From Rutidosis leptorrhynchoides (taxonomy: Eukaryota; Streptophyta; Magnoliopsida; Asterales; Asteraceae), in contig NC_092333.1 in assembly GCF_046630445.1 (NCBI RefSeq), positions 718,014,001 to 718,078,000 of the forward strand: a stretch of 64,000 nt of DNA, in the 5' to 3' direction. Shown in pieces: positions 22,139-34,451 of this stretch. Each line of letters starts with the position of its first letter. The stretch's first letter is position 1. The notes below the pieces were generated by a model. That model was not told where the DNA came from and ran no database searches. It was given only the letters and a program-made list of their open reading frames with translations. Made by a program: the position numbers and the translations under genes.

Positions 22139-23020
22139 CTCTCTCCGTTCCAATATAATTGTCCTGTTGGACTTTTCAAAGTCAAACTATTAAGTTTTAA
22201 CTTTAAATATTTGTTGGTTTTATTATAGAATATTTGATGAATTTTATATATATAGATTGATTTTCGAATGTATTTTCATTTTGTATAACTTTCAATCGAT
22301 ATTATACACAAAGAAATATATTTAGAAATGTTTGTATGGAGGGCAACCCAAAAACGACTACCCGTTAGGATTGAACTATATAAGCGAGATATAGACTTAG
22401 ACACCGTCCGTTGCCCGTTATGTGATGATGTCATCAAGACCGTTGAACATTCACTATTATTTTGCAATAAGTCTATGGATATTTGGAACCGGGTTTTTTC
22501 ATGGTGGGGTTTTGGCTTAATGTCCAACCTTAGTATGAATGAAATCCTTCGTGGGAATGGGCCGATTACCATGACGGAAAATGGGAAGTGCGTGTGGCAA
22601 GCGGTCGTGTGGGTTTGTGCTTATCTTATTTGGGCAAATAGAAACAATGTTATTTTTCGAGGAAAAGGTTGGTGCATTCCGGTGGCAATAAACGAGATGC
22701 AAGTAAAGTCCTTTAAATGGATTTTTCATAGATCACGAGGTCGAAAATTCTATTGGTTAACTTGGTTATGTAATCCTAGCACGTATTTAAATTAGATTGT
22801 ATTGTCGTGTATGTATTATGAGTTTTTTTAGCTTTGGTTGCTTACTTTGCAACATGTCGGGCTTGTATTCTTGTTTGGGCCGTTAGGCTCAAGAAACTTG
22901 TAAATGTTTCGTGTTTAATATAATGCTTTGCTTTTCAACAAAAAAAAAATAGAGTGAATCTTGAAGGAAAAAGACTTAAAAAGTCAAAACTAGACAATTA
23001 TTTTGAGACGGAGTGATGAG
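22139..23020. mobile_element. Stowaway-like (Tc1/mariner) MITE interrupted by a LINE tail
   Basis: The left end CTCTCTCCGTTCCAATATAA and the right end, read inverted, CTCATCACTCCGTCTCAAAA both continue into an AATTGTC stretch, and TA flanks both sides (22137-22138, 23021-23022). This is the Stowaway layout: CTCC...CCGT ends with TA duplication. The original MITE is about 250 bp; the rest is the inserted LINE 3' end. Confidence 0.75.
22323..22951 (+). mobile_element. 5'-truncated LINE 3' end (zf-RVT domain)
   Basis: A 155-residue ORF (22328-22795) matches the zinc-finger-like domain at the C-terminus of plant L1-type LINE reverse transcriptases. It shows VWRATQKRLPVRIELYKRDI, then CPLCDDVIKTVEHSLLFC, IWNRVFSWWG and LIWANRNNVIF. 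The stop is followed by about 140 bases of 3' UTR, including a TTGTTTGGGCCGTTAGGCTC block, and by poly(A) at 22940-22949. The ORF's apparent start is only the truncation point: the endonuclease and polymerase are absent, as usual for target-primed insertion. No clear target duplication was found. Confidence 0.85.
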
Positions 23021-23022
23021 TA

Positions 23023-24435
23023 TATAATACATCACAAAATTCATATGATTGATGGTGACTTTACATGTGTTTTCATTGATATATTTATAATTAAATATTA
23101 TATAATATAAACAAAAATATTTAAAAGTTAAAGTGAATTAAAGAAAATTAAAGTTAAACTATGGCATTTTTTTAACGCAGGAGTACCATATCAAAAAAGT
23201 TCAATTTTTAATTAAATATTTTACTCATTAAAAACCGATGTAGATGTATTACTGGTTTTTTTCATAAAAATATAAAGTCAACTATATCTATTGATTACAC
23301 TTCAAATTAAAAACTAACAAACGTAATTTTCAGAGACTAAAAAGTACTTTTGATTTTTTTTTTCTTAATTTATATTTGACTACAAACTAAATAAATCTAT
23401 CTTTTGATTTTAAATAAATAATATATATAGTTAATATGTGAACATTTAAAGTATTGAACTCAAGTTTGTCCAAAAAATGGTATTATACTATATATCTAAT
23501 TGAGATAGTCCAAATAAATAGTACTATTTTGACTATCTCAATCTCACACTAAAGACCCCAAACTTTGATCAACGTACGAATCGGCCCCTCCTCAATCTTA
23601 CTAAACCCCCCCCCCTCTAGAAAATACAAAAATGGTATTATAGTATATATTTAATTGAGATAGTTCAAAAGAATAGTACTATTTGGACTATCTCAATCTC
23701 ACACTAAGGACCCCAAACTTTGATCAACGTACGAATCGGCCCCCTTCTCAATCTTACTAAAAAACCCCACACCCCCTAGAAAATACAAAACACCCCCCAA
23801 CTCTACCCCCTTACCCCGACCCGACCCGACTTGCCTCTCCGTTATTATAACTATAATAATATTATATAATATATTTCGTCCTTTCACTTTTTTTATTTTT
23901 TTTATTTTTTTTGTTTTCACAGTTTTTTTCCTTTTTCCAAAAAATCCCCAAACTTTGTTCATAAATTAAAACCGGCCCTCCAAACAGGGGGTAAAGTGTC
24001 AAATAACCATTTTCATAAAAAAAATCTTTACTAAACTCCACCCAAATATTCAAAGGGTCATATCTTCTCGCTCCCAACGAGTTAAATTTTTCCGACACCA
24101 TCGTTAAACTCGAAATAGTTTTAGGAACACAATGTCACTAACTATAAGCAAAATGGACTCTTTTTAAAAGACGCTAAATATTTGAGGTACTTTTCATACA
24201 CGTTGATTTTGCGTTAAATTTTTAAAAGTCGAAAATTCCATAGCGAAACGCAGAGATGCACATATATAGTTAATTTAAAATAACATTTAAATCTTTCACG
24301 GATTATACCTTTTAGTTCGACTCGAGTTGCGCTTCAACGACATCATCTTTAGCCACGAAATAATTTTACAAACTAAACGCACTAAAATACATTGAAAACC
24401 GAACCCCCGGCGCGAAGCGAGGGTTCGTAAACTAG
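23023..24435 (+). mobile_element. Helitron, 3' portion, with internal duplication
   Basis: The 3' end is GAACCCCCGGCGCGAAGCGA, GGGTTC, GTAAA, CTAG (24432-24435), then T: an imperfect GAACCC/GGGTTC hairpin and CTRR end. The tail ending at 9326 is of the same family. Within it lie a ~155-bp tandem duplication (23474-23789) and C-rich runs. No Rep/helicase ORF is present, so it is non-autonomous; the left boundary is unknown and may lie further right than given. Confidence 0.5.
23474..23789. repeat. ~155-bp tandem duplication with an internal palindrome
   Basis: Two copies starting AAAATGGTATTATA at about 23474 and 23628, sharing ATTGAGATAGT, ACTATCTCAATCTCACACTA, ACCCCAAACTTTGATCAACG and CCTAGAAAATACAAA. 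Each copy has inverted arms, ATTGAGATAGTCCAAA against TTTGACTATCTCAAT, around AATAGTACTATT (first copy 23499-23542). Confidence 0.85.
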
Positions 24436-24470
24436 TTCTTTTCAATCACACTAATTAGTATATGTTTCCA

Positions 24471-24471
24471 A

Positions 24472-24559
<88 letters not shown>

Positions 24560-24572
24560 TAGTATAACACTA

Positions 24573-24636
<64 letters not shown>

Positions 24637-24638
24637 GT
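24471..24638. repeat. Facing (AAT)n and (ATT)n microsatellites
   Basis: About 29 AAT units (24471-24558), a short spacer (TATAGTATAACACT), then about 22 ATT units (24572-24638). The two tracts are complementary and could form a long hairpin. Confidence 0.95.
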
Positions 24639-24953
24639 GGTATCCATATTTTTAAACTAAATACAACTACTATAGTATAACCAATGAGTTAATAGCTCAG
24701 TAGTAACCGTTACATTAAAACTTGAGCATCGTCATGTAAACACTTTCGTCAAAATGCGCTTAGGTTTGAGTATACTCTTGACAAAGATTTATAACTTTTG
24801 ATAAAGATGCTCAATTATGTCACATTGGAATATTTAGTTGAGCTATTTTATAGACATTCGATTTTTATGAGAAGATTTTGATGAGTTTACAAAGAAAACA
24901 AATGATTTGAATTGCCAAAACTAATATAGTATAGGGTATGCTAACTTGTATTA
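24639..24953. other. AT-rich intergenic sequence
   Basis: Nothing recognised; it ends in the TATTA target duplication of the nested gypsy element. Confidence 0.4.
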
Positions 24954-27606
24954 TGTGATGACCCGTCCAAATCCACTTGGACGAATACATCATTCATTGA
25001 TTTCATAGTGAGGTTTTGACCTCTATATGATACGTTTTGTAAACATTGCATTCTTTTGAAAAGGCATACCATAAATGAATATATAAATCCAAGATTTTCG
25101 GCGTCTGATGATTTCTACGTATAGATAATCACCGTATATAATAGTTTACAATACTACATCCGTTGACAATGCAGTCAAAATAAGATACATGGTGATGATT
25201 TTGTGAATGCAAAGTTTTCTTGAATAAAGCATGTATGACTCCATGCACATAGCTTGTATAACGTATAAGCAAACAGCGGAAGACTTCTAGGAACCTGAGA
25301 ATAAACATGCTTAAAAGTGTTAACACAAAGGTTGGTGAGTTCATAGTTTTAATGTTGCGCATAATCTGTATATAAAGGTGAATCACAAGTTTTCAGTAGT
25401 TTCATCCAGAAACGTTTATCAAAATATTCTACGAAATTGAGCACCCTGGTAACTAAACTTAACGTATATATAATTTATACCCTTTGTATAATCATCTTAA
25501 TAATACACGCAAACCAACGTGTACGCTTCTCAAATAGCATACGTCCGTTAAAAGGATAGCGCTCTAGCTCGGACGGGGATATCAAGCCCTATGGATCCAT
25601 ATATAACTACTCGCGCCCACCAATTCTTATAACCGACAGTTACTAGTTACCAAAGCTAAGGGATTTTCGGTTCAAACTCAGTGTAGAATTTAGTATGTAC
25701 TTGTATCCATTGCGTTTAAAATAAAGTGCATGTATTCTTAGCCCAAAAATATAGATTGCAAAGGCAATTAAAAAGGGAGCAAATGAAACTCACCTTAGCA
25801 GCACATAAGGACATTCATCGAAATGAGACCGAAACTCGGAATGCAAAATAACCGTAGATCTCAACCTAGAGAACATATGTTGGTCAATACATGTCTAACA
25901 AGCTAAGTCAGGTCATAGTGTATCGCAATCCTAATGCTCGAGACCGACATGCAAAAGTTAACAAAAAACATCTCAACAGTCAATCTGACCCAATACGATC
26001 TTTAAATCTATACATGTTTATTATCATAGTATAAGTCTTGATAGTTGAACGAATTTATAGTTTATTAAACTCAAAATATTATTTATTGCAGGAGCTATAT
26101 TATATTTGAATTATTATGGCAATAAAAAAATATTTTATTATTTCACTTAGCTTTCCAATACTTGTAAAATCAGATTATAGTGTTTATAAAGCTTTAAAAC
26201 ATGATAAGACAGTCAACTTTGATGATTGTTCACCAAAACGAGACGTGCCTTATATAGAAATTCATTTACTCGATTAGTAATATTTAAAAATCTAATTTAT
26301 CAGTCTCATAGACATGTTGTTTAAATATTAATTTACAGTTTCAAACACAATCTCAATTAACGTCAAACATAATTTAGTGGTTCATCGAAATCACGCGATT
26401 TCTAAATGAAAAGTTAATAATTTTTCGCCAGCTTTCCAAAAACATGCATATCATATACTTTATATCAGTAGCATATGTATCAAATTCGTGATTCATCATA
26501 AACTATTAAACGACAAAATTTAGCATACAAGCATGTATAAACATATATACTCGAGCACTGGACATGGATACACTTATTAATATATAAAAGATAAGATATG
26601 AATGCTCACTTATCAATATTGTGATTCAATATTGCAGGAAAGTACGTAGACGCAACGGAAATGATAAATACTAGATTGACCTCACGAGCATACTCCCGAA
26701 CTTTACCTATAACCTCCATAGCTATAACCCATAATTTCCTTAGCTCTATCCCACTCGAAACCAGTTTTGAAAACCCATTTTAGATTACTCGAGTAGCACT
26801 CCGTCGTAGTATTTTATGTAAATAATACTATAAATAATACGATTAATAATATTAATCTTAATAATAAAAATAATAGTATTAATATGTATATAGATAGAGA
26901 GTAAAGAGATTGAGAGAAAAACAGATAACTGAACTCGGCCAGAAATATTCGAGCTTTATAGGACTTGGCCTCTCCCACACTGCCATGCGATCGCATTGTT
27001 TTGTGGGCATCTTGCCATGCGATTGCATGGCTTGATGTTCCAGCTCATGTTCCTCTAATTAAAACTGCCGACACTCATTTCTCATATAACTAATATAAAT
27101 AATATTATTTAATATATAATATATTTAATCTTTAGAATTAATTAAATATTATATTATATTCTCGTGAATAGTTGATTTGTAATTTTTATACCGATGTGTT
27201 GTACATTGACCCTCGACTTAAGTACCGGTTCCGGTTTTTCGAACGCATTTTCGTACGCTTGGAAAACTGGTACTTTATGTTTCGTGTAATGTACCTTTAT
27301 CAATACCAAGACTCAAATCAAAGAAAAATTATCCCACTCAAAGTGTAACTTATTCATTTGAGTGTTTTGGTCATTTGCTTCTGTAAATCGACGTCTCGTT
27401 ATTTACCAATATATATTATAATAATACTATTTTAAATCTAAACGTTTTATGACTAAGTTATTATTATATTTTTAACACATTATAAAATATATATACTTAT
27501 ATATATTTTTATTCATGTCTAGTTACAAATATTTGTTCGTGAATCGTCGGTCAAAATCATATAAATTTTAAATTTAAATTTGGTCCGAAATTTCCGGGTC
27601 GTCACA
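24954..27606 (-). repeat. 3' LTR of the outer element (2.65 kb)
   Basis: Bounded by TGTGATGACCCG and CGTCACA. It contains TATAAAG (about 26954, minus strand) and, just upstream in transcription order, two near-copies of CCATGCGATCGCATGG (26983-26998 and 27015-27030). The U5 hairpin GAGGTTTTGACCTC lies at about 25010. Confidence 0.9.
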
Positions 27607-27640
27607 GTACCTACCCGTTAAATAAATTTCGTCCCGAAAT
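27607..27640 (-). promoter_or_regulatory. Polypurine tract of the outer element
   Basis: On the minus strand the sequence before the 3' LTR reads AATTTCGGGACGAAATT, TATTTAACGGGTAGGTAC, then TGTGACGACCC. The purine-rich AACGGGTAGG is where plus-strand DNA synthesis would be primed. Confidence 0.7.
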
Positions 27641-27905
27641 TTGAGTGAGGTCGTCATGGCTAACAATAAAAATGTTTTTATGATGAATATGAGTTGAAAA
27701 TTTGAGTTTTATCATCATTGAGTAATATGGATAAAACAAATTGTTTATGCGAAGTGTACGAGTGCACAAAAGAGTGAAATGAATAAATGTAGATTTGTTA
27801 TATCTTTTGACGTAGATAGGATTGATTTTCGGAGTTCAAGGGATTTAGAGAAAATCTTCGTAATAAGATTTGATTCTTCGATAATTAAGGAAATTATGAT
27901 CTTCT

Positions 27906-28214
27906 TTGATTAAATGCGATAACCTGTCACGATTGCTCTGTCAGATTTTTCGCTATAAATCCACTCCCTTCATTTCCTTATTTCCACAGCTCACCTTCTA
28001 TTCTTCCTCCCTCAACTCATACTTTAAAGTATTCGTCAATATGCTCCATCCAGTTCTGGTTCTTGGTATACTCCTAACTTTCATATCTATCATTCTTCTT
28101 TTTCATCTGCCGCCGGAGGAATCTATTCACTTTTACTATACTCTTGGCTTTATAGTGTTTTTAGTTCTCCCATGTCTTTACGTTGCAATACTTATTGATA
28201 TACACGGTTTGTAA
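27906..28214 (+). CDS. Antisense small membrane-protein ORF, copy 1
   Basis: 102 codons, opposite in direction to the outer element and near its 3' LTR. From the internal Met at residue 46 the product is strongly hydrophobic: a first span (VLGILLTFISIILLFHL), a PPEE turn, and a second span (LGFIVFLVLPCLYVAILI) ending in DIHGL. The related inner element carries the same protein in the same antisense place (37192-37485, minus). Over the 57-codon core 44 residues are identical, and many differences are at silent third positions. Antisense ORFs are known in some plant Ty3/gypsy lineages (Tat/Retand). The upstream 45 residues are less alike, so the real start may be the inner Met (28041). The function is unknown; a two-span membrane peptide is my inference. 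Confidence 0.55.
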   Translation: MIKCDNLSRLLCQIFRYKSTPFISLFPQLTFYSSSLNSYFKVFVNMLHPVLVLGILLTFISIILLFHLPPEESIHFYYTLGFIVFLVLPCLYVAILIDIHGL

Positions 28215-28843
28215 TTTATGTGTTGTCGTCAGGCTTTATATCTTTCCTTATTTTTTTCAGAGTCCCTGCTTCTGTCTTTCTATAATTATCGACATCCACA
28301 GTTAATGCTCTCTCCTATTTGCTGCGATTTATACCCCCATTTCTATTTCGGAGCTTCATGCTCTGTTTTCCCTTCTATCCATTAAGCACCGCATGTAATG
28401 GTCCAGAATTCGCAGATATGAATTTCGGAATGAACATAGTTAATGTTATAAGAAGAAAATTGTAATGACACGATCTTGATTTGTCAAATTACCAGAATAC
28501 CTCGAAAAAGACCGAATCATCAAGAAAATATTATCTTAATATGTTTAGAGGTTAAATAGAATGAAAGAGTTATGTAACATGGTTCATGATGAGGGTATGA
28601 TCTGTGAACCTTTATCACGTTTCATTAGAAACTCAGCATGACTTACTGTAATATAATCACGTTGATCAAGTGTCATTATATTATACTAACTCATGCTTCA
28701 ATTCCCAATACTACTTCAAAAACATTCATATTTTAAATTCGAATTTTTCAGAATTTAGAAACTAAAACAGTTTCCTTTATGATATAACACAGATATCGCG
28801 AAGAGATAAATGATTTCAGATAAGAATATTTATGAAAATATCT

Positions 28844-29044
28844 TCAGAAATATCGAGGATATTTATAATGAAAGATACGATGATATCTTAGAATTTCTAA
28901 TATCGAAAGATGATAAAGAAGATTTGTCCTTAAAGGTTTAGAGTCAGGAGCAAGGTATTCGTTAATGACTTCAACAAATACTGAATCATTTGGATTCTTT
29001 GAAGGCAGGTTTAGTCTTTGTGATTTGTCCACAGCCTCCTTCAT
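28844..29044 (-). CDS. Conserved sense-strand ORF remnant, copy 1
   Basis: A 66-codon ORF with MKEAVDKSQ, LNLPSKNPNDS, LEILRYHRIFHYKYP. The inner element has the counterpart at 36460-36687 with the same three blocks. It has no recognisable family. It is probably the tail of a larger element protein that is broken here. Confidence 0.4.
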   Translation of the reverse strand: MKEAVDKSQRLNLPSKNPNDSVFVEVINEYLAPDSKPLRTNLLYHLSILEILRYHRIFHYKYPRYF

Positions 29045-31110
29045 GGTTTGCTCAATCTGTTTTTCAGTTCCAAACCTTCTCTTTTTTCGAGCTTTACCAA
29101 CACACTATTCTTTATCATCAAACTTTTAGCTGTTAAGATCGTTTATAGTTTTTGCTGCTTCATCAGCATTCAAAGTTATCATAACCGAATCGTCGGTTAT
29201 CAATCCGAGGTGTTTTCAAAAGTTCGAAGGATTTGAATGAAGATTGTAATTGTCAATATACATAAGATGTTTTATAGTCTTGAATGATACGAATATTTTT
29301 TTGGGCTTTATGAATAGAAGTGATGTTCTAGCACAGTTTAGAAGTCATTGTATATCTTTGAAAGGTGTAGGGATCTGAGAGTGATGATATCGGTTATATC
29401 TTGACTTGGATTCTGATATGTTAAAATCAGAATATGTAATTGAATTTGAATGAGTATGGTTATTTTGATTTCTATGAAAGAATATATCTCGTTGTGAAAG
29501 TAGTGAGTATAGTTGATGATTTGTTGAATCATAATCGAAGAATAAACATATTAATTGTGAATTTATATATCTTTCGGGTATTACCTACCCGTTAAAAGTT
29601 TCGCAATTAATATTTTGTACCCGAGAATTTTATTACAGTCTTTATGAAAATATATGTATGTATATTTTCTTCAGATGTAATACAGATTTAATGAGTTAAT
29701 ATCATATTAAGCTCATTTGATTTTCGGCTGGATTATAAGTGAATAATCTCTAAAACATTAAAGATTTCATAATCTTCGCGAAGTATTTTACTAATGTAAT
29801 CAATACCTCGTTATTCAGTTTTATTGATATTTCCTCAGTGAATCATGTTGGTGCTTATGGAACTCTTGCTAACTTCGCAAGGTACGAATGATGTTTTCTG
29901 GAAAGTTTCAAGTACATCGAAAATGAAAGTGTAAAATCAAAAATGTATTTGAATAATACACTTGATTTATTATGAAATGGAATCTATTAAGTTGAAGCAG
30001 AGATTATAGTTAACGATTGTTAAGTCATTAACGATGGATGTACCTCATAGCATATTAATAACATGAATTAACCGAGTAGTTAAGATTCACACGTAATAGC
30101 TTAGTACGAAAAGATTTATTTTGATCTCAAAATTCATATATATATAAAATATACATATAATTTCTTCAGAGGAAATGAGTTAATACTTCATAACTCGTTG
30201 ATACGATATACGCGTTGTTGATTAGTGATGATGTTTGCGGTGATTATGGATCTGGTGGAGCTTGTGATGTTGTAGATGCTGCTGATGCTGACGGTACAGA
30301 CGGTGCTGGTGATGCTGACGGTACTGTTGATGCTGCTGGTAAAACAGATCTAGCTTGTAAATCGTGCACCATTCCGATCAGGGTTTTATTTCATCATTTC
30401 TATTCATTCACTCATCTGGTTTACAATTAGAACTAGAATAAGTAATCTCTAAAACTTTTAGAAACTACATATTCTCTGCAGAATATTTCTTCGATGAAGT
30501 TATGAATCAATATTTCATCGTTTGTTGTTGTTGGTATTCCTTGGTATCAATAGTGTGTATGACGTTGATGTTCGAGATACAGATTGTGATGTTGAGGTGT
30601 GGGATGCGGATGTTGTTGGTGGTGGTGGTAATGATACTGTTGGTGCTGATGATGGTGGTACTATTGATGCCAGTGATGCTGCTGGTGCTTGTAACCTTTG
30701 TACCATATTCTCCAAAGCCACTACTCGAGCGCGAAGCTCGTTGACATCTTCTATTATACCGGGGTGATTGTCAGTTCAGACGAGCGGATGAATAAGATCT
30801 AGAATTTGAGATAATATATAATCATGACGAGATACTCTGGAAATGAGAGAGAAAATGGTATTACGAACAGGTTCGCCGGTAAGTGCTTCAGGTTCTTCGC
30901 CAAGAGGGGAATGTGGTGGATGGAAGGGATCACCTTCTTCTTGTCTTCAATGATTAAGTAGATTACGAACTCATCCCCAATTCATCCAGAATAGGTGATG
31001 GCTGATTGGTTGATCCATTCCGGTTACACTGTCTTCGGAGTTCATGTGAATATCCATATCGGAATAGCTGTCGGAGGTTAAGGAATTTGAACTAGGTACG
31101 GGATCCATCT
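29045..31110 (-). other. Internal region of the outer element, decayed coding sequence
   Basis: A Ser/Asp-rich ORF start (MDPVPSSNSL...) lies near 31110, minus strand. Near 30700 is a coiled-coil-like patch (ELRARVVALENMVQRLQ) followed by an Ala/Ser/Pro-rich segment (30515-30721). A PPT-like CGGGTATTACCTACCCGTTAA sits at 29575-29595. The pieces match the inner element at 34452-35036. Broken, several breaks. The plus-strand ORF of 30215-30430, rich in Asp and Ala, is only the antisense of such repeats. Confidence 0.5.
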
Positions 31111-31384
31111 TGTATAATTAGAGAGATGATTTTTGATATGAAATATGTTATAGAATTTAGATTGGTACTCTTCAATACATAATTTACATATGTATATATA
31201 ATACCAAAATTCCATAAATCACGGTGGAATTTTCGTAAGATGTCTGAAAAAGTTTACAGTAACAGATATGTTAAGATATGAATTCATCTGTATACTATCT
31301 ATGCAATAAATGCAGGAAAACGTGTCTAGACTTAAGAATGATAAGCATGTAATTTCTGACAAGAAATGATAAGTAAAACTCGGT

Positions 31385-31493
31385 AAAAATAGATACGGTC
31401 ATAGTCCGGACTCACTAATGCATCCTAACAATTACCAGTTAAACACACTAATGCAAATTCTGGTTCCCTATGACCTCAAGCTCTGATACCAAC
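31385..31493 (-). promoter_or_regulatory. Primer site and leader of the outer element
   Basis: Minus strand: GTTGGTATCAGAGC directly after the 5' LTR, followed by the conserved leader with two copies of a TGCATTAGTG-type motif (about 31447 and 31412 on the plus scale). The primer site fits initiator-Met tRNA. Confidence 0.75.
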
Positions 31494-31588
31494 TGTGATG
31501 ATCCGTCCAAATCCACTTGGACGAATACATCATTCATTGATTTCATAGTGAGGTTTTGACCTCTATATGATACGTTTTGTAAACATTG

Positions 31589-34066
31589 TGTGATGACCCG
31601 GAAAATTTCGACTTATTTAAACCAATTCTCTATATGATTTAATATTTTCGACATGATAAGCAACGAATTTTGACAAGTTTTAAAACTTTTGAAAATGATT
31701 TTTTTATATAACGGTTGACCACCCTGTTTGTCCAACGATTCACGAACGTCATAACATGTATTATATACATATTTTAATAAATATAAGTTTTCGATATATA
31801 CGGAATCATGCGAATAATATTTATATACGAAATGATTAAAAATTTACTATTAAACGATGCTATTTCAAATTAAAATTTTTACGTATAAAGTCATTTTATT
31901 TTTATGATATAATTTTTGTATTTTTTTTAAGAAACGAAGTTAAATTAATAATGTACAATTTGTAAAGCACAACGTACAACGTGTAGCTTAAATAGTTGAA
32001 TTTAAATTAATTCATTTACTATTCACATGAAAATGACATGATAGAAATTATTAATTATAAGTTACATAGAATACTCCTGAAGTATTTAATAAATACGACT
32101 TTTTAAAATTTTAAACTTGATTTACGTATCATAATATTATAATATTATGTCGACGAGGAAGAAATCAAAAAATGTGAGCTGGAAAAGGGATCCATGCGAT
32201 CGCATGGAATTCCCTCACATTCCCCATGCGATCGCATGGGGTCTGATATCAGGCCACATTATAAAGCTCGATCATTTCTGCCATTTTTTTTTTCTCAATC
32301 TATCTCTCGACCTCTTCTCTCATATATATATATATTATATAAATTATTATTATTATTATTATTATTATTGAGATTAATATTATTATTAATCTTATTATTA
32401 TTAATATTATTAATTAGTATTATACATAAAATACTACGACGAGGTTATGAGCGTGTCACTTTCAAAATGGTTTTCAAGCGGGATAGAGCTAAGGAAATTA
32501 TGGGTTATTGCCAAGGAGGTTATGGGTAATGTTCGGGGGTATATTTGTGAATCAAACCTAGTGTTTATCATCTCTGTTGCGTCTACGTACTTTCCTACAA
32601 TATTGAATCTCAATATTGATACGTAAGCACTCATATTTTATCTTTTATATATTAATTGTGTATCCATGTCTAGTGCTCGAGTATATATATTTATACATGC
32701 TTGTATGCTAAATTTCGTCGTTAAACAGTTTATGATGAATCACGAATTAAATACATATGTTACTGGTAAAAGGTATATGATATGCATGTTTTTGGAAAGC
32801 TGGCGAAAAATCAATGACTTTTCATTTAGATATCGAATAGTTTCGATGAACGGATTAAGGGAGATGGTCAACTGAATTATGATTAACGTTAATTGAAATT
32901 GCTTTTGAATCTGCAATTAAGATTTAAACAACTTGTTTACGAGATTGATAAAATGGATTTTTGAATATTACCAACCGAGTAAATGACTCCTTATATAAGA
33001 TATGTCTCGTTTTGTTGAACTGTTGTCAAAATTGACTTTTTGAAACGACTTTGGATAACTTTTGTATGTCGATCTCGAGCATTAGGATTGTGATACACTA
33101 TGACCAGACCTAGCTTGATAGACATTTATTGACCAACATATGTTCTCTAGGTTGAGATCTACGGTTATTTGGTAATCCGAGTTTCGGTCATATTTTGGTG
33201 AACGACTTTATATGCTGCTAAGGTGAGTTTCATTTGATCCCTTTTTAATTGCTTTTGCAATCTATATTTTTGGGCTGAGAATACATGCACTTTATTTTAA
33301 ACAATGGACACAAGTACATACTAAATTCTATACTGAGTTTGAACCAAAAATCCCTTAGCTTTGGTAACTAGTAACTGCCGGTTATAAGAACTGGTGGGCG
33401 CGAGTAGTAGTATATGGATCCATAGGGCTTGATATCCCCGTCCGAGCTAGAGCACTAGCCTTTTAACGGACGTATGCTATTTGAGAAGCGTACACGTTGG
33501 TTTGCGTATGTTATTAAGATGATTATACAAAGGGTACAAATTATATATATGTTAAGTTTAGTTACCAGGGTGCTCAATTTCGTAGAATATTTTGATGAAC
33601 GTTTCTGGATGAAACAACTGAAATCTTGTGATCCACCTTTATGTACAGATTATATGATACATTAAAACTATGAACTCACCAACCTTTGTGTTGACACTTG
33701 TTAGCATGTTTATTCTCAGGTTCCCTAGAAGTCTTCCGCTGTTTTCTTATATGTTAGACAAGCTATGTGCATGGAGTCTTACATGGCATATTTTTCCAAG
33801 GAAACGTTGCATTCACCAAATCATCACCAAGTATCTTATTTTGACTGCATTGTCAACGGAAGTACTGTTGTAAACTATTATTTATGGTGATTGTCTATAT
33901 GAAGAAATCATCATATGTCGAAAACCTTTGATTTAAATATTCATTTATGGTGTGTCTTTTCAAAAGAATGCAATGTTTACAAAACGTATCATATAGAGGT
34001 CAAATACCTCGCAATGAAATCGATGAATGACGTGTTCGTCCATATGGATTTGGAGTGATCGTCACA
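31589..34066 (+). repeat. 5' LTR of the inner element
   Basis: TGTGATGACCCGG to GATCGTCACA. It contains CCATGCGATCGCATGG at 32192-32207 and the longer CCCCATGCGATCGCATGGGG at 32222-32241, followed by TTATAAAGCTCG (about 32259) as TATA box, then ATT repeats. U5 has the GAGGTCAAATACCTC stem-loop at about 33997. Confidence 0.92.
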
Positions 34067-34170
34067 GTTGGTATCAGAGCGTTGGTCCTAGCGAACCAGG
34101 TCTTGCATGAGTGTGTCTAACTGATAGTTGTTAGGATGCATTAGTAAGTCTGGATTTCGACCGTGTCTGC
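34067..34170 (+). promoter_or_regulatory. Primer site and leader of the inner element
   Basis: GTTGGTATCAGAGCG directly follows the LTR. The next 90 bases contain TGCATGAGTGTGTC and GATGCATTAGTAAGTC, the same paired motif as in the elements at 3680-3798 and 31385-31493. Confidence 0.75.
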
Positions 34171-34451
34171 ATGTTAAAAGTTTTGCTTAATATTTCTTGT
34201 CAGAAATTACATGCTTATCATTCTTAAAGTCTAAACACGTTTTTCTGCATTTATTGCATAAATAGTGTATAGAAAAAAATTCATATCTTATCGTATCTGT
34301 TACTGTAAACTTTTCCTGACATCTTTCGAAAATTTCTCCGTGATTTATGGAATTTGATATTATATATACATATGTAAATTATGTATTGAAGAATACCAAA
34401 CTAAATTCTATAATCTAATTCATATCAAAAATCATCTCCCTAATTATACAA

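Noticed and set aside
22328-22795. 155-residue ORF as an independent host gene
   Set aside because: It has the zf-RVT layout of LINE C-termini, a LINE-like 3' UTR and poly(A), and sits inside a MITE.
30215-30767. Asp/Ala-rich plus-strand ORFs in the outer element
   Set aside because: Antisense of Ala/Ser/Pro repeats of the element's own decayed sense ORF; no conservation as a frame.
32147-32529. Overlapping plus-strand ORFs in LTRs (also 38360-38736)
   Set aside because: They lie across the LTR promoter and its ATT repeats; the duplicates exist because LTRs are duplicated.
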